DNA of 64,000 bases, taken from Tetraselmis striata (lineage: Eukaryota > Chlorophyta > Chlorodendrophyceae > Chlorodendrales > Chlorodendraceae). The stretch spans positions 62,001-126,000 of the forward strand of contig VCJN01002306.1 in NCBI GenBank assembly GCA_006384855.1. The letters run 5' to 3'. Made by a program: the position numbers and the translations under genes. Positions 52,946-62,949 of this stretch are shown here, in pieces (positions within the stretch are counted from its first letter, which is position 1; each line of letters starts with the position of its first letter). The notes below the pieces were generated by a model. It made no database searches and was not told the DNA's origin. It saw only the letters and a list, made by a program, of their open reading frames with translations.

Positions 52946-55919
52946 TTACAGCCGACAATACCGCAGTACATGGGCGATGTTCACTCACGAGTGATTCAGC
53001 CGCGTCCGGCACATCCCCGGTCCAATATAAGCCACCGAAACCAATCGGCTTAAAATCCGGTCTACGCGACAACGGATCGGCTTCATTCCACTTGCCCTTT
53101 CGGTATGCAAGAGATATGGACCCAACAAACGGCTGCAAGTCGCGTACATAGCGCACTTGTCGCCGGTTCAACCTTTCTGCCGGTTGCCTGAGCAGATGAC
53201 GCAGGGTGTCATGATCTGAGACAACAAGGAATCGACAGCACCCTTCAAGGTAACAACGCCAGTGCTTAATTGATTCACAGACAGCCCAAGCTTCCAAATC
53301 ATAAGCACTGTAGGTATTACCACGCTCAGCTGCATTCAGCTTTCGCGCCCAGTAACTCACTGGTTGAGGACCTCCTCCTTGGTCCTGCAGTAGTACTGCA
53401 GCAAGCCCTACGTTGGACGCATCTGTCGCTACGGTGAACGTCGCATCCGCCCCCATGGAAGGAATGGAAAGACACGGAGCGGAAATCAGTCGCAGACGAA
53501 GGGTCTCAAAGGCTTCCTGACACGCCGGTGACCAGTCAACATGAACTGGTTTAGACTTACGCAATAAGTCAGTCAATGGTGCAGTTAAATCACTGAAATG
53601 ATGAATTAACTTAGAGTAGAAATTGCAGAATTGTACAAAACTTCTGACTTCACTCTGAGTTTTAGGGACAGGCCAATCCCTAACTGCAGCCACTTTGGCC
53701 TCTGAAACAGACAACTTACCATCAGCGACGGTATACCCCAAATAATCCATAGATTGCATGCCAAAGAAACATTTCTTTAATTGCAACCTCAGATTATATT
53801 CATTCAGTTTCTCAAAAACTAAACGAAGGTGCTTTATGTGGTCATCATAATTATCTGAATATATACATATATCATCCAGATACACCACCACAAAGTCACG
53901 CAAAAATGGTCTCAAGATGTCATTCATCATGCGCTGGAAAGTGGCTGGGGCATTGCACAAACCAAATGGCATTGCAGTCCACTCCCATAGACCATCAGGT
54001 GTCTGAAACGCTGTCTTGTGGATGTCCTCCTCTGCAATGGCAACCTGCCAATAACCTGATGCTAAATCCAGATGGGTATAGCAACGGGCATTGCGGAGAG
54101 AATCCAACGTTTCATCAATTCGCGGCAAAGGATACATATCCTTTCGAGTGACCTCGTTCAGCCCACGAAAATCGACACACAACCGAAGGGATCCATCTGC
54201 CTTCTTAACAAAAAGAATAGGCGAACCAAACTCAGATTGACTAGGACGAACAAGTCCAGCGGCAATCGCATCTTTGAGTTGGCGATCCAATTCAGCACGT
54301 TCAGCGGGAGACAAACGATTAAGTCTTTGGCGTTTCATTTTGCCAGTTAACTCAATTTTGTGATCCCATGGCCGATGAACAGGCGGCCTGTTGACTGGAC
54401 GCAAAATTTCAGGAAACTCGTCATACAACAAATGACGAATAGCATCCTTTTGCTCTGGTGTCATAGCATTGTCTAAATGCAGGTCAGGATCATCCTTTAT
54501 AACCGACATTTCAACGACATAGAATTCAGCCAAAGAATTATGCTTAGACGCACGAGCAGTTTTGCGCATCAACTTTTGTACCCTAGTGGAAGTAATCATG
54601 CTACATGCAGGAGTACGACCCACTATTACAACAGGTACATGGGTTCCATCCATTAAAGTCATGATACGTTCCGTACCATACTTAATGGTAACTTGCGCTT
54701 CATCAAGCCAAGTTAAACCCAATACAATGTCGGAGACTTTGAGCTCACGCAGTATATAAAATACTCGATTCTCAAATACATGTCCTCCAACAGACAGAGA
54801 CACAACAGTTGTATGGCAACATGAGACACGTTGACCATTAGCCAAACGGACAGGTGTTCTGGCTTTCAACTTTTGTATCTGCAAGTTGTTTCTGCGCACA
54901 AAGTCCTCAGATATAAAATCTAAAGATGCCGCATTATCAACCAGTGCATCCACAACGGCGTCATCGTTAATTGTCACATTGACTTTCAACAATGGCCTGG
55001 GGTCATCCCAACGAGTCAAAGAAGCAATCTGAGGCAAACTTTGCCTTTGCATACTCCAAAATGATGGATCAGTCACATTGACAGCATCACACTCATTTAT
55101 AGACTCAGATGCACGTTCACCAATACCAACGCTAGAATCTGCAACTTTTGCAGAGTCCACGTTAAAACTCACATTTGGACTTGTGACAGTTTTAGGTACA
55201 AAGTCATCAGGAAAATCACAGTTAGCATCAACTAACCAAATGTTAACCCCATACTTTGGCGGTCTAACATCTTCCTGGACTGTGGCATTTTTATCAGACC
55301 ACCTGGTGAACAAAGGTGTCTTTGCCGGGTATTGCTGCAATAGTTTCCAATGCTTTGTCAAAGCACTGAATCTATCAAATGCAGGCAATACAAACACTCC
55401 TACAGTATGTTCTTTAGCCCTACTGCGGCATTGCTCAAAATGCCTCGCAATAGACTCAGTCATATGCCATGGAGGGTGAATAAACACACGTTCATTCGAC
55501 AAGTCGCGCGATAATATCGAATCTTGTTCTGAACAGAACGGCAAGTTTCGATGGGTATTCAGACCCTCATTATCCGCACAGCCCTCCAGCGTAAACTGGA
55601 ACATCTCATGTAAGGGATCGAAGACTCTATCGACCAGTCGCCACTCGGCACTGACTGTAGTCTTTCTAGGCATTCGACGCCTTAGAGCCTTTACGCGACG
55701 ATGAGTCGAAACTTTCCGAGCACCCGTTACATGGGCTACTGGCAAAGTCGTACCAGACTCGCGTACACTATTCGAGTTCTCATCAGTAGGCGACTCAACA
55801 TAGTCGTTACTACTCTCAGAGATGACGACATCGTCACTCGAACATGTACTCGTCACAGGTATATCGTCATTCAGACGTGCATTAGACAATAATGCGGATA
55901 CCTCAGGTGCCAATGACAT
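52776..55919 (-). CDS. Gypsy Pol ORF: Dam-like segment, protease, reverse transcriptase, RNase H (1047 aa)
   Basis: Residues about 95-210 form a methyltransferase-fold-like segment with VFIHPPW (145-151) and GVFVLPAFDRF, resembling Dam-type adenine methylase domains in other retroelements. A retropepsin-like domain follows at about 315-410; its active site reads LVDNAAS (Asp328), with Ala where Gly is normal. The RT spans about 565-735 with YLDD at 680-683, and RNase H about 826-955 (TDAS, DLEAWAV, DHDTLRHL). The last 50 residues before the stop overlap the integrase ORF in a different frame; continuity changes at a run of nine G (52856-52864 on the plus strand). The other frames give no comparable domains. 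The altered protease loop deserves attention. Confidence 0.88.
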   Translation of the reverse strand: MSLAPEVSALLSNARLNDDIPVTSTCSSDDVVISESSNDYVESPTDENSNSVRESGTTLPVAHVTGARKVSTHRRVKALRRRMPRKTTVSAEWRLVDRVFDPLHEMFQFTLEGCADNEGLNTHRNLPFCSEQDSILSRDLSNERVFIHPPWHMTESIARHFEQCRSRAKEHTVGVFVLPAFDRFSALTKHWKLLQQYPAKTPLFTRWSDKNATVQEDVRPPKYGVNIWLVDANCDFPDDFVPKTVTSPNVSFNVDSAKVADSSVGIGERASESINECDAVNVTDPSFWSMQRQSLPQIASLTRWDDPRPLLKVNVTINDDAVVDALVDNAASLDFISEDFVRRNNLQIQKLKARTPVRLANGQRVSCCHTTVVSLSVGGHVFENRVFYILRELKVSDIVLGLTWLDEAQVTIKYGTERIMTLMDGTHVPVVIVGRTPACSMITSTRVQKLMRKTARASKHNSLAEFYVVEMSVIKDDPDLHLDNAMTPEQKDAIRHLLYDEFPEILRPVNRPPVHRPWDHKIELTGKMKRQRLNRLSPAERAELDRQLKDAIAAGLVRPSQSEFGSPILFVKKADGSLRLCVDFRGLNEVTRKDMYPLPRIDETLDSLRNARCYTHLDLASGYWQVAIAEEDIHKTAFQTPDGLWEWTAMPFGLCNAPATFQRMMNDILRPFLRDFVVVYLDDICIYSDNYDDHIKHLRLVFEKLNEYNLRLQLKKCFFGMQSMDYLGYTVADGKLSVSEAKVAAVRDWPVPKTQSEVRSFVQFCNFYSKLIHHFSDLTAPLTDLLRKSKPVHVDWSPACQEAFETLRLRLISAPCLSIPSMGADATFTVATDASNVGLAAVLLQDQGGGPQPVSYWARKLNAAERGNTYSAYDLEAWAVCESIKHWRCYLEGCCRFLVVSDHDTLRHLLRQPAERLNRRQVRYVRDLQPFVGSISLAYRKGKWNEADPLSRRPDFKPIGFGGLYWTGDVPDAAESLVSEHRPCTAVLSAVSASSLSLDDNILHLIKAGYAEDAFYSLWGGVEAVRSCGRARWLFLETWTSLHTNQS

Positions 55920-56036
55920 ATCGGCAACAGTAACTTCGCAGTCATGCGACTCGACAGTTACTGGACAGCATGATGTAACACAAACATCACTTACATCCCT
56001 ATCTACTGAGCTGTCAGCAGCAGAATAAGGGCACCC

Positions 56037-56309
56037 CTATTTCATCTTAGGGCAGTCTTTCAGAAGGTGAGCCTCACCACACTTAAAGCATGTTTTAGCA
56101 GCCAGATGCTTAGCATACTTCTCAGGCTCATGCATTTTGACATGATTAAGATAATCTACTATCTTTCTGTCAGTTGTCATAGAGGTCTTACCGTAGACCT
56201 TCTTGTCGCCAAAATGTCGACATATTCTTGGCGCGTACCCAGCGGAAGTCGCCGGTACTCCATCAGCACGTCCTGCTGTCATCTGTAGTAACAAGTTACC
56301 TGCATGCAC
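56037..56309 (-). CDS. Gypsy Gag C-terminal ORF with zinc knuckle
   Basis: The 90-residue frame has a helical, basic stretch (KIVDYLNHVKMHEPEKYAKHL) followed by a CCHC knuckle (CFKCGEAHLLKDC). Such knuckles bind the element's RNA in the particle. It overlaps the preceding repeat-rich ORF by 31 bp in another frame, so Gag may be produced by frameshifting or splicing, or may be damaged. Confidence 0.7.
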   Translation of the reverse strand: MHAGNLLLQMTAGRADGVPATSAGYAPRICRHFGDKKVYGKTSMTTDRKIVDYLNHVKMHEPEKYAKHLAAKTCFKCGEAHLLKDCPKMK

Positions 56310-56506
56310 ACTATAAATGCAGATGCGGATGCTACTATAGATGAAAATGCAGGTGCAGATGCTACTATAGATGCAGATGCAGATGCAAATGCTACTATAG
56401 ATGCAGATGCAGGTGCAGATGATACTATAGATGCAGATGCATATGCAAATGCTGCTATAGATGATGCAAGCTTCTCGTCGAGGATCTTGTACTTGAGCCG
56501 AAACAT
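56279..56506 (-). CDS. Gypsy Gag-like repeat-rich ORF (75 aa)
   Basis: After FRLKYKILDEKL, a segment that resembles the start of a Gag helix, come about five copies of an Ala/Ser-rich unit (ASASIVASAPA) encoded by the GATGCAGATGC tandem array. It lies between the Nudix-like ORF and the zinc knuckle. Whether it is translated with its neighbours is unknown. Confidence 0.4.
   Translation of the reverse strand: MFRLKYKILDEKLASSIAAFAYASASIVSSAPASASIVAFASASASIVASAPAFSSIVASASAFIVCMQVTCYYR
56320..56470. repeat. Hexamer-based tandem array (AGATGC, ACTATAG)
   Basis: Units of AGATGCAGATGCAGATGCTACTATAG of slightly varying length repeat about five times. It falls inside the Gag-like frame and preserves an Ala/Ser reading there. 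Confidence 0.8.
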
Positions 56507-56647
56507 GAACGGCTATACGACGAGCTCCCAGGTCGCAGTCACAGCAGGTCGTTGATCAGCATGTGCAAGTCCGGCAGTAGTCGTCGACTTCAGTCCCACT
56601 GTACCGAGCTGCTCCGGCAGTCCAGTACAGCGCAGCTACTGGTGCAG

Positions 56648-57091
56648 CTAGGTGCGATATATGACTAGAGCGTGCGACCTTTCTGGCGTGCTCATTTCAG
56701 GCGTGCGCATTTCAGGCGTGCGCATCTCACTGACTATCTTTCTGGATGATAGCCTAGATGCATATAAGAAACATTTCATGCCATCTATGATGAGAACGTC
56801 AAACAGTTCTAAGTCGTCCTCAGAGACAAGCAGACCAGTTTCCTCGCGGAGTTTCCGCACAGCCGTGCCGCGCACAGATTTGTCAGACGCTATCGACTTT
56901 CCGACAGGTAAGAAGAGAGTCGATCTAGCGTTCGGTTCAGTCGTTAGAATCACTTGGCGTTCGACCGAGTGACCCTTACCGTAAGTCACCACCACGGCTG
57001 CACAAACCTTGGTAGTCGACAGGTCGACAGAACTTTCCTCGTTGAGCAGCAGCTCTCGGCTCTTGCCAGCAGAATTCATCGACTCAGACAT
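56648..57091 (-). CDS. Nudix hydrolase-like ORF, first gene of the Gypsy element
   Basis: The 147-residue protein starts 80 bp inside the 5' LTR. It has the Nudix fold order: a beta strand (KVCAAVVVTYG), a second strand (RQVILTTEP), a loop (TLFLPVGKSIASD, where PGG is usual) and the Nudix helix (AVRKLREETGLLV). The canonical box is G-x5-E-x7-R-E-U-x-E-E-x-G-U; here the two central Glu of EE.G are kept but the preceding Glu is Lys and the first Glu is Asp/Lys. Nudix enzymes cleave nucleoside diphosphates linked to another group, including RNA caps; with this box, activity is uncertain. The end carries three MRTPE repeats. I know of no standard Gypsy element with this domain. Confidence 0.6.
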   Translation of the reverse strand: MSESMNSAGKSRELLLNEESSVDLSTTKVCAAVVVTYGKGHSVERQVILTTEPNARSTLFLPVGKSIASDKSVRGTAVRKLREETGLLVSEDDLELFDVLIIDGMKCFLYASRLSSRKIVSEMRTPEMRTPEMSTPERSHALVIYRT

Positions 57092-57152
57092 GTCGAACTG
57101 CTCAGTCGAGTTATCTCAGATAAAGCAGTGGAAGCTAAGATAAGGAGCGCAA

Positions 57153-57170
57153 CAGTCGCTCCGAAACCAG
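57153..57170 (-). other. Gypsy primer-binding site
   Basis: One base inside the 5' LTR the coding strand reads TGGTTTCGGAGCGACTG, starting with the TGG that pairs with a tRNA CCA end. The matching tRNA would end in CTCCGAAACCA; I cannot name it. Confidence 0.55.
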
Positions 57171-57701
57171 TGCGGCAGTCTCGGGTGCCTCACGCAGGTC
57201 AAGCAGACAAGGCTGTCGTAAACACAAAGAAGGCAGCAGAGAGAGAAAGAAACAATGGTTACAACGTTGTCACCACCCGCCGCTATTTATGCGTATGGCT
57301 AGCTCACAGCTAGCCACCACCAAGCGGCACGCGCACTGCTAAGCGCGTCACCGTGGAGAGTCGTGCCTTGAAGTGTCGAACAGGAGGTCGTCGCTTAGAG
57401 ACCTCCGCACATGTAGTTGACACATCAGTTTATACACAAGTATACAACTGATGTTACAGAGGCAGGTGCATATTATACATATATGCCCGCTACGGGTACG
57501 CACATGCGTATTATCCCGTAACTACTACTGAACAGTGTACCGGTACCAGTAGGACTCGTCTCATGATTCATCATCCACCAGTACTGTACTCGTATTGTGG
57601 CGCGTGACACACGCGCGCACACATACGATACAGCAGGTACTCGTACATGAATGATGCTACGATCATACAGTACCCGTACAGAGTATGCCATTATTGTCAC
57701 A
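57171..57701 (-). repeat. Gypsy 5' LTR
   Basis: 531 bp copy of 50828-51358, followed outside by the duplicated target CAGC. Near-identity of the LTRs indicates recent insertion. Confidence 0.95.
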
Positions 57702-57739
57702 CAGCGATTACGCAGCGATTACCCGTCTCGTAACATGTT

Positions 57740-58620
57740 GCAAGGTCACCCCAGGTTGTTCAAGACCACACCCGACTCACCACCCGTGTATGAAATTCAC
57801 ATCCGTACGTCTGTGCGTCATCATGTTAGATGGAGAAGAACCCGTCGTTGAGCCGACGCTCGAATTGCTACAAGCAGAGATGAAGGCCCAGTCTACATTG
57901 TTGTGCGAGATTGTAACATCGTTCGCTCAATTGACAGCTTGTGACCGTGTTGTTGACGGAGACGGAGTACATGGCCCCGGTTCCGGGCAACGCGTCACGG
58001 ACAGCCGACATGCAGCAGGGGAGCCGCAAGGCGCCCCGACTTGCTAGAGCTAGCCCATCATAGCGGCCGTGTCGGAGCAAAATCCGTGAGTGACGAGGAC
58101 GACTACCTTGCGGTGCCAGAGCAAGTGCAACGAGTAGAGTCTGGTTACGAGGTAATTGGACCGGTCAACCGAGTGCCCGGGCTCTTTCCCATGAGTACCG
58201 ACCTGACGAACGAGTACCTCAAGCAGGATGGCCAGCGTCTGCCGGCCTAAGAGGAGTATATGTGGATGTCCTGTTTCGGAGCCCACATGGCCGCTCTCTT
58301 CGTAGCTCTCGACGAGCTGCTACCTTACGTCCCTGCTGCGAATCAAAACCTCACCCCCTACCTCGCGCACGCTCGGAATCACGCCGAGGCCACCGCCAAG
58401 GCGTTTCGCTTTCGTCTAGCCTTCCTGCGGAGGCTAAACGAGATCAAGCGTGTACACGGTGACCAAAGCAAGGTCGTGTTCGGGACGTGCTTTTGGCCCA
58501 AACTAATTTTCCGCCTGCCGGCGACCATCTTGGCTCTTCGATTTTCGGGCACACGATGATGAAGGACAACAACCGTCGCGTCTTCGAGGCGACGGTTGCC
58601 AGCAGCGCATAAGCTATCGC
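57740..58620 (+). pseudogene. Gag-like remnant of the tyrosine-recombinase element
   Basis: Three short frames in sequence (57685-58047, 58041-58250 and 58260-58559) look like one decayed protein: an acidic helix (TLELLQAEMKAQSTLLCEIV), then DEDDYLAVPEQVQRVESGYEV, then a helical domain with LFVALDELLPYVPAANQN and FRFRLAFLRRLNEIKRVHG. No zinc knuckle was found. Position before the recombinase suits a Gag-like ORF1. Identity is inferred from context. Confidence 0.4.
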
Positions 58621-59220
58621 TACTGCTCGGGTGGCGGCGGCATCTGCATGACGCCGGCGTGGACGTGGGCATGGTGGCGGTGGCGGGCGTAGTGGCCGCG
58701 AAGGTGAGCACGAGCGACGGTGTGGGGCGCCTTTCGTCGGAGCTGTTGGCGCTTTGAGAGGTCAGCACGCACCTTTCGGCGACCGCCGCACGGCGAACTC
58801 TAGCAACTCAACGGCGGGATGAGCGTCTTGTGTCCGGACCGGACCCTCCCACCTTACAGACTCCATTTAGACCTTCCTCGGTGCGGCGCTCTCTACAGCT
58901 ACAGCCGAGTGCGGCTCAACCATCCGCACACCTGCACATGGCGGTTCAACAACCCGCCTCCCGTACCAATCATCGTTGTGTCCGTCGGTTATTGAACCAC
59001 GTGTTACAACTGGTTCGCAACGACCAAGCTTCGCGCGTGTACGTTATGCGCGTGACATGCGCTATACGAGCGTGACGCGCGCAGAGGGCGGCCCTCCTAC
59101 CTGAACCTTGCCCCGCACACCCGTAGTGATGATGTTACAAACCCGTCTAGCAATTAGCGGCCAGCCGCCGGGAACCTAACCGCCGCCGCCTAGTGTATTT
59201 TGCTAAAATGAACCGGCCCC
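58621..59220. other. Element interior; no further coding seen
   Basis: No reverse transcriptase signature (YxDD or RNase H) is present between the Gag-like and recombinase remnants. The spacing is too short for one, which argues for deletion or a Crypton-like organisation. Confidence 0.4.
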
Positions 59221-60360
59221 ATGTTACTCCGTCGGCCAAACGCCGTACTTTCGTACTTGACGAGCCCTTGGGCTGCTCTACCCCGGTCTCGTTTACATGA
59301 GGCGTTCGGATCAGACGAGCTAGGACAGCGGACTCTCAACCTACTCTCCAGCTCCCTCACCGCCGAGACGCTCAAGAGCTACGCCTGCAAACTGTCTCAA
59401 TTTGCGAGGTTTTGCCACGACTCCGAGAACATCAATCCGCTAGAGGCGACCGCTGCCACTTTCGTCCGGTGCGTCGCTTGGATATTGGCGAGCGGGGTCA
59501 CATTGGGGCTAAGTCGTTACAACCCTACCCAAGCCATCAGCAATCAACACGTTCATTGAGCTACACAACCTCGAGCCGATCGCCAAGGACAGCCTACACC
59601 TTACTGCTGCTCGTCGTGGCATGATGCTAAGGCAATAATGCTGCCTGGAGGCTGTCCTTTTGCGACCCCCTATGCATGCTAATGTCGCTTACAACTTAGT
59701 TGAGCGCGCAGGGTTGATTGTGTCTGCTCCCCCTTCCGAGTACTAGTACGACTTCCGAGCCCTCATAGCCTCGGTTGTCAACTTCATGTTCTTTGCCAGG
59801 GGACTTACTGGCGTCTTCTCCTGAGTGCGGAACGTGCATGTCGACGACTACAACATTACCCTGCATGTGTACCGCGAGAAGGGACGCGCCGATCGACGCG
59901 GCCCCGACGACTTGCGCGTACTGCTCCTTTCAGTATCGGAGCAACCCCGCGTTGCCCGTCTCCTGCACCACTTCATCGACCATGTACAGTCTGCCCGCTT
60001 GCCCTTATTGCCTTGGCCAAAACAAACTTCTGGGCGGTCACCCCGAGCGACCAGTCCAAGTCTTGGACTGCCGCTACAATATTCGGACTGGCTTTCTACG
60101 GCCGCTCGTCTTTTCGGAGCGCCCCCCCCCCCCCCCCCCCCCCCCCGCCGGCACTTCCTGGAGCTCACACAGCCTTTGCAAGGGAGCAGCAACTGCTGCT
60201 AAATAACGCCATCAGAGCTCCACTGTCCCACATCCTTCCTACTTCGTTGGACTACATCGACCGGCGCGCGTGGTTCTTCTTCGGTCACATCGCACCCCTC
60301 CGCCACTTCCAAGTCCACCAAAACTCCGCTGCGGTGGCCTTCCCGGTGCCCCCTTCGTGA
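59221..60360 (+). pseudogene. Tyrosine recombinase (DIRS/Crypton-like), decayed
   Basis: The first frame (59221-59559) carries a core-binding domain (SLTAETLKSYACKLSQFARFC, then EATAATFVRCVAWILAS) typical of phage-integrase-type N-terminal helices. Similar sequence goes on in other frames through a helical AINTFIELHNL segment, AFRALI-like sequence and NVHVDDYNITLHVYREKGR, with several stops (for example near 59640 and 59822) and a C tract at 60121-60147. The catalytic RHRY box was not recognised. At least two shifts and three stops make it a pseudogene. Confidence 0.5.
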
Positions 60361-60442
60361 CCTGGCGCTACCCCATTCTCCGTCAATCTACCGCTCTCTC
60401 CGTTCGCTCATCACAAACAAAACCAGACTCAACTTTGAAATG

Positions 60443-60623
60443 TTCTAAACTTGTTTATGGGGTTTCCTCCTTTCCCTAACCGCTTTTCCAGCTACCGTGT
60501 TGCGCAGTGGTACGGGGTACTAGGCACCTGCCGTTGCGCCATTTTTGGGTGTAGCACGAGTAGACATAAAGCAGCCATAACAGTTGAGCCTGCCATCTTT
60601 TAATTTCGCTTCGTTATTACACG
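60443..60623 (+). repeat. Right direct repeat of the tyrosine-recombinase element
   Basis: Diverged direct copy of 50636-50827, with several small indels. Its greater divergence compared with the LTR pairs shows that this element is older than the nested Gypsy. Confidence 0.75.
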
Positions 60624-61364
60624 CGGATGGAGAAGAGCAAGATGAGGAGGGCAGCAGCTATGGCGGTGTCGAGGAGGAGGAGGTTGGTGGTGACTTGCTG
60701 GGTGGCGGAGAATGGCGAACGGCGCGGGGCCGCGTGGACGTTTTTGTTATTCTGAATCCATGCGCGGTAGCGTACGTACCTACTGGCTAGAGGCAGTCGC
60801 TATATTAGCGAGCGCGCTGATCATGCTCTACAAGCGCGCTGATCATGCTATGTAGAGCATGATCAGCGCGCTCGGCGAGAAAGAGAATGTGCGTCTGCGG
60901 ACGGACTACCGGACGGGCACTGCTTCGAACTAATGGTACTTGTATACCGCGGATGCGAATATTATATCATTTGCATGTAGATTAGCTTGGAATTGCCGTA
61001 CGGGTACTGAATAACAGTACCGACGAGATCGGATATGCGTATGCGCCCGGATGAGTATCGGACGTAGCCTATATGAGACCGAAGTTGGTAAAGATTGGAA
61101 AACATTTTTCGACCATGAATCGTCCCCGAATTTTCCCAGATCAAAATCCTCACCTGCCGGTGTCCGCCCGCCGCGAAGTTGCGAACCCCCAAACTCGCTG
61201 TGAAAGCCCCAAATCTTGAGATGCGGCGGACACGGAGCTCGGCGGATTTGGCTCAAATTTTGCTCAAATCCTGCGGCCGCCACCCGCATCATTTGGCACC
61301 GCACTATTTCAGGTGAGCTCGCCAACCCCACCAGCTCGGCCACACCCGATATCCCACCTAGGAT
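60624..61364. other. Intergenic with a perfect hairpin; no gene seen
   Basis: A GA-rich stretch (60624-60710) precedes the 24-bp hairpin at 60809-60874. The following sequence has short frames only. No gene is supported. Confidence 0.45.
60809..60874. repeat. 24-bp perfect inverted repeat with third copy in the loop
   Basis: CGAGCGCGCTGATCATGCTCTACA (first 20 bases shown by positions 60809-60828) is matched exactly by its reverse complement at 60851-60874. The 18-base loop is itself a direct copy of AGCGCGCTGATCATGC. A stable cruciform or RNA hairpin could form. Confidence 0.9.
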
Positions 61365-62945
61365 CAAGAACTGCTTGGTGTTGTTTGTGCGCTAAATAAT
61401 GAATGGCGCTGCTACATAGAGGGCAATTCAAAAATCACTGTTATTACTGATCATGCCACTCTTCGTCACCTCCTTACCCAACTGGCGTTAGGGCGCCGCC
61501 ACACACTGTGGTTACACACCGTCTCTCCATTCTTGGCCAAACACGCCCTCAACGGTGAACCAGTGCTTGAAATTCTGTACCGCGAAGGCTCTCAGAATGA
61601 GGCCGATGCCATGTCACGTCGCTCCGATATGCGCTATGACCTATCAACACTAGACCAACAATTTCTTGACAGAGACCTCAGGATTTCTTATCCACCATGT
61701 GCCACTACAAGTGGACCGTGCGTGCTCTCGTTACCAACATTAAATCTGATTACAAATTCGACCCTACCTATGCGGGATCCCGCTTGCCAAATGGAGTAGT
61801 TCGCTTTGATTCCGCTGATGAGCTTTATTGCTGGATGGCCGATAAAATCTGCCTCCCCAATTTCGATGATACACCATTAAATCTGATTATATATCGGCGA
61901 ATTTCATGATGCCGCCGGTCACCCCGATTTCGAACGCACACTCCTCAATATTTCGCGCACTTTTTGGTGGCCACCCATGCGCAGCAATGTTCACCGTGAC
62001 GACAAATTTTGCCCGACCTGCCAACGTATCAAGAACTCGACCCCAGAAACCGATAAGCTCTCTGTCACCACTGCCTAAAGGTTTCCGCCCCTGGGAAATA
62101 ATTTGGATGGATTGTATAACCGGCTTGCCTCTACAAAATGGTTTTGATACAATTGCCGCATTCGTTTGCAACTTCACTGAGCATGCCCACTTCATCCCAC
62201 GTAGTATTTACACTACTGACGCCCCCCAACTCGCTCGGTTATTTATTGACAACATTTTTATGAACCATGGCTGATGTCGCACAATTATATCCGATCGAGA
62301 TGCACGCGTCACCTCTGCATTTTGGAGAATAATATTCCGCTCCCTTAGCACCAAATTGAATATTAGCTCGTTATTCAACCCCGAGACCGACGGGCAAACC
62401 GAACGCACACACCGCACTATTGAACAACTTTTGCGCTCATATGTGCATCAAAACAATGACGACTGGCTCAATAATAACCTGTCCCTTGCTGAGTTTATTG
62501 CCTACAGCAACAATTACCATTCCGCTATAGAACGCTCGCCCTTTGAGGCTCGGTATGGCATGCTCCCCCTTATTCATGCTGCCTTATTATCCCAACCATG
62601 TCGATATTGTCCAACAAATGCGTAACACCCATGCCATGATACCCGAAGTATAAAACTCGCTGATGCTTACCAAATTGCTTCGGCTAATTGCTTACCAAAT
62701 TGCTCCCGACCTGAGGAATTCAACGAGGGTGATACAATTATTTGGTTGTCCACCGGTAATTTATTATTGCGCAACCAACATGTTCGCAAACTCCGCCAGC
62801 GATTATTCCTCGGCCCGTTTCCGATGATCGTCCAAAAATATCCTCTCAGGCATACCGCATTCAAGTTCCCCCAACCATGGAGTGTCACCATGGGTTTCTA
62901 TTCTCATTTCCAAGTTTCGCCGCTGCCTTATTCGGAAACTCATCC
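61365..62945 (+). pseudogene. Decayed second Ty3/Gypsy pol (RNase H end and integrase)
   Basis: The first frame continues an RNase H end (WRCYIEGNSKITVITDHATL, RHLL, then YREGSQNEADAMSRR). Further right come an integrase zinc domain (HPDFERTL ... CPTCQRIKNS), core motifs (MDCITGLP, ISDRDARVTSAFW, PETDGQTERTHRTIEQLL) and a GPFPMIVQK segment, spread over several frames with many stops. It belongs to another family than the Gypsy at 51-57 kb. The 5' half and LTRs are absent. Confidence 0.8.
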
Positions 62946-62949
62946 TTGA

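Larger units (their letters stand above)
50828..57701 (-). mobile_element. Ty3/Gypsy retrotransposon with Nudix-like and Dam-like domains
   Basis: The element is on the minus strand with LTRs at 57171-57701 (5') and 50828-51358 (3'), 531 bp each, TG...CA ended and nearly identical. A 4-bp target duplication CAGC flanks it (50824-50827 and 57702-57705). Coding order from the 5' end is a Nudix-like ORF, a repeat-rich Gag-like ORF, a CCHC zinc knuckle, a long ORF with a Dam-like segment, protease, RT and RNase H, then an overlapping ORF with integrase and a chromodomain-like tail. Gene order (RT before integrase) is Gypsy type. The pol frame is interrupted once, at a run of nine G. Confidence 0.9.
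50636..60623 (+). mobile_element. Older tyrosine-recombinase element with direct repeats, split by a nested Gypsy
   Basis: A sequence of about 185 bp at 50636-50827 (TTCTAAACGTGTTTATGGGG ... TTTCGCTGCGTTACAC) recurs directly at 60443-60623. Between the copies, once the nested Gypsy (50828-57701) is removed, lie a Gag-like remnant and a tyrosine-recombinase remnant, about 2.9 kb in all. Direct repeats plus a tyrosine recombinase suit DIRS/Ngaro-like or Crypton-like elements. No reverse transcriptase is seen, so either it was deleted or the element never had one. Confidence 0.5.

Noticed and set aside
16740..60147. Long C and G runs as assembly gap filler or sequencing artefacts
   Set aside because: Their lengths vary, some are interrupted by other bases, and most fall inside introns with a consistent strand sense, so they look real, though exact lengths may be wrong.
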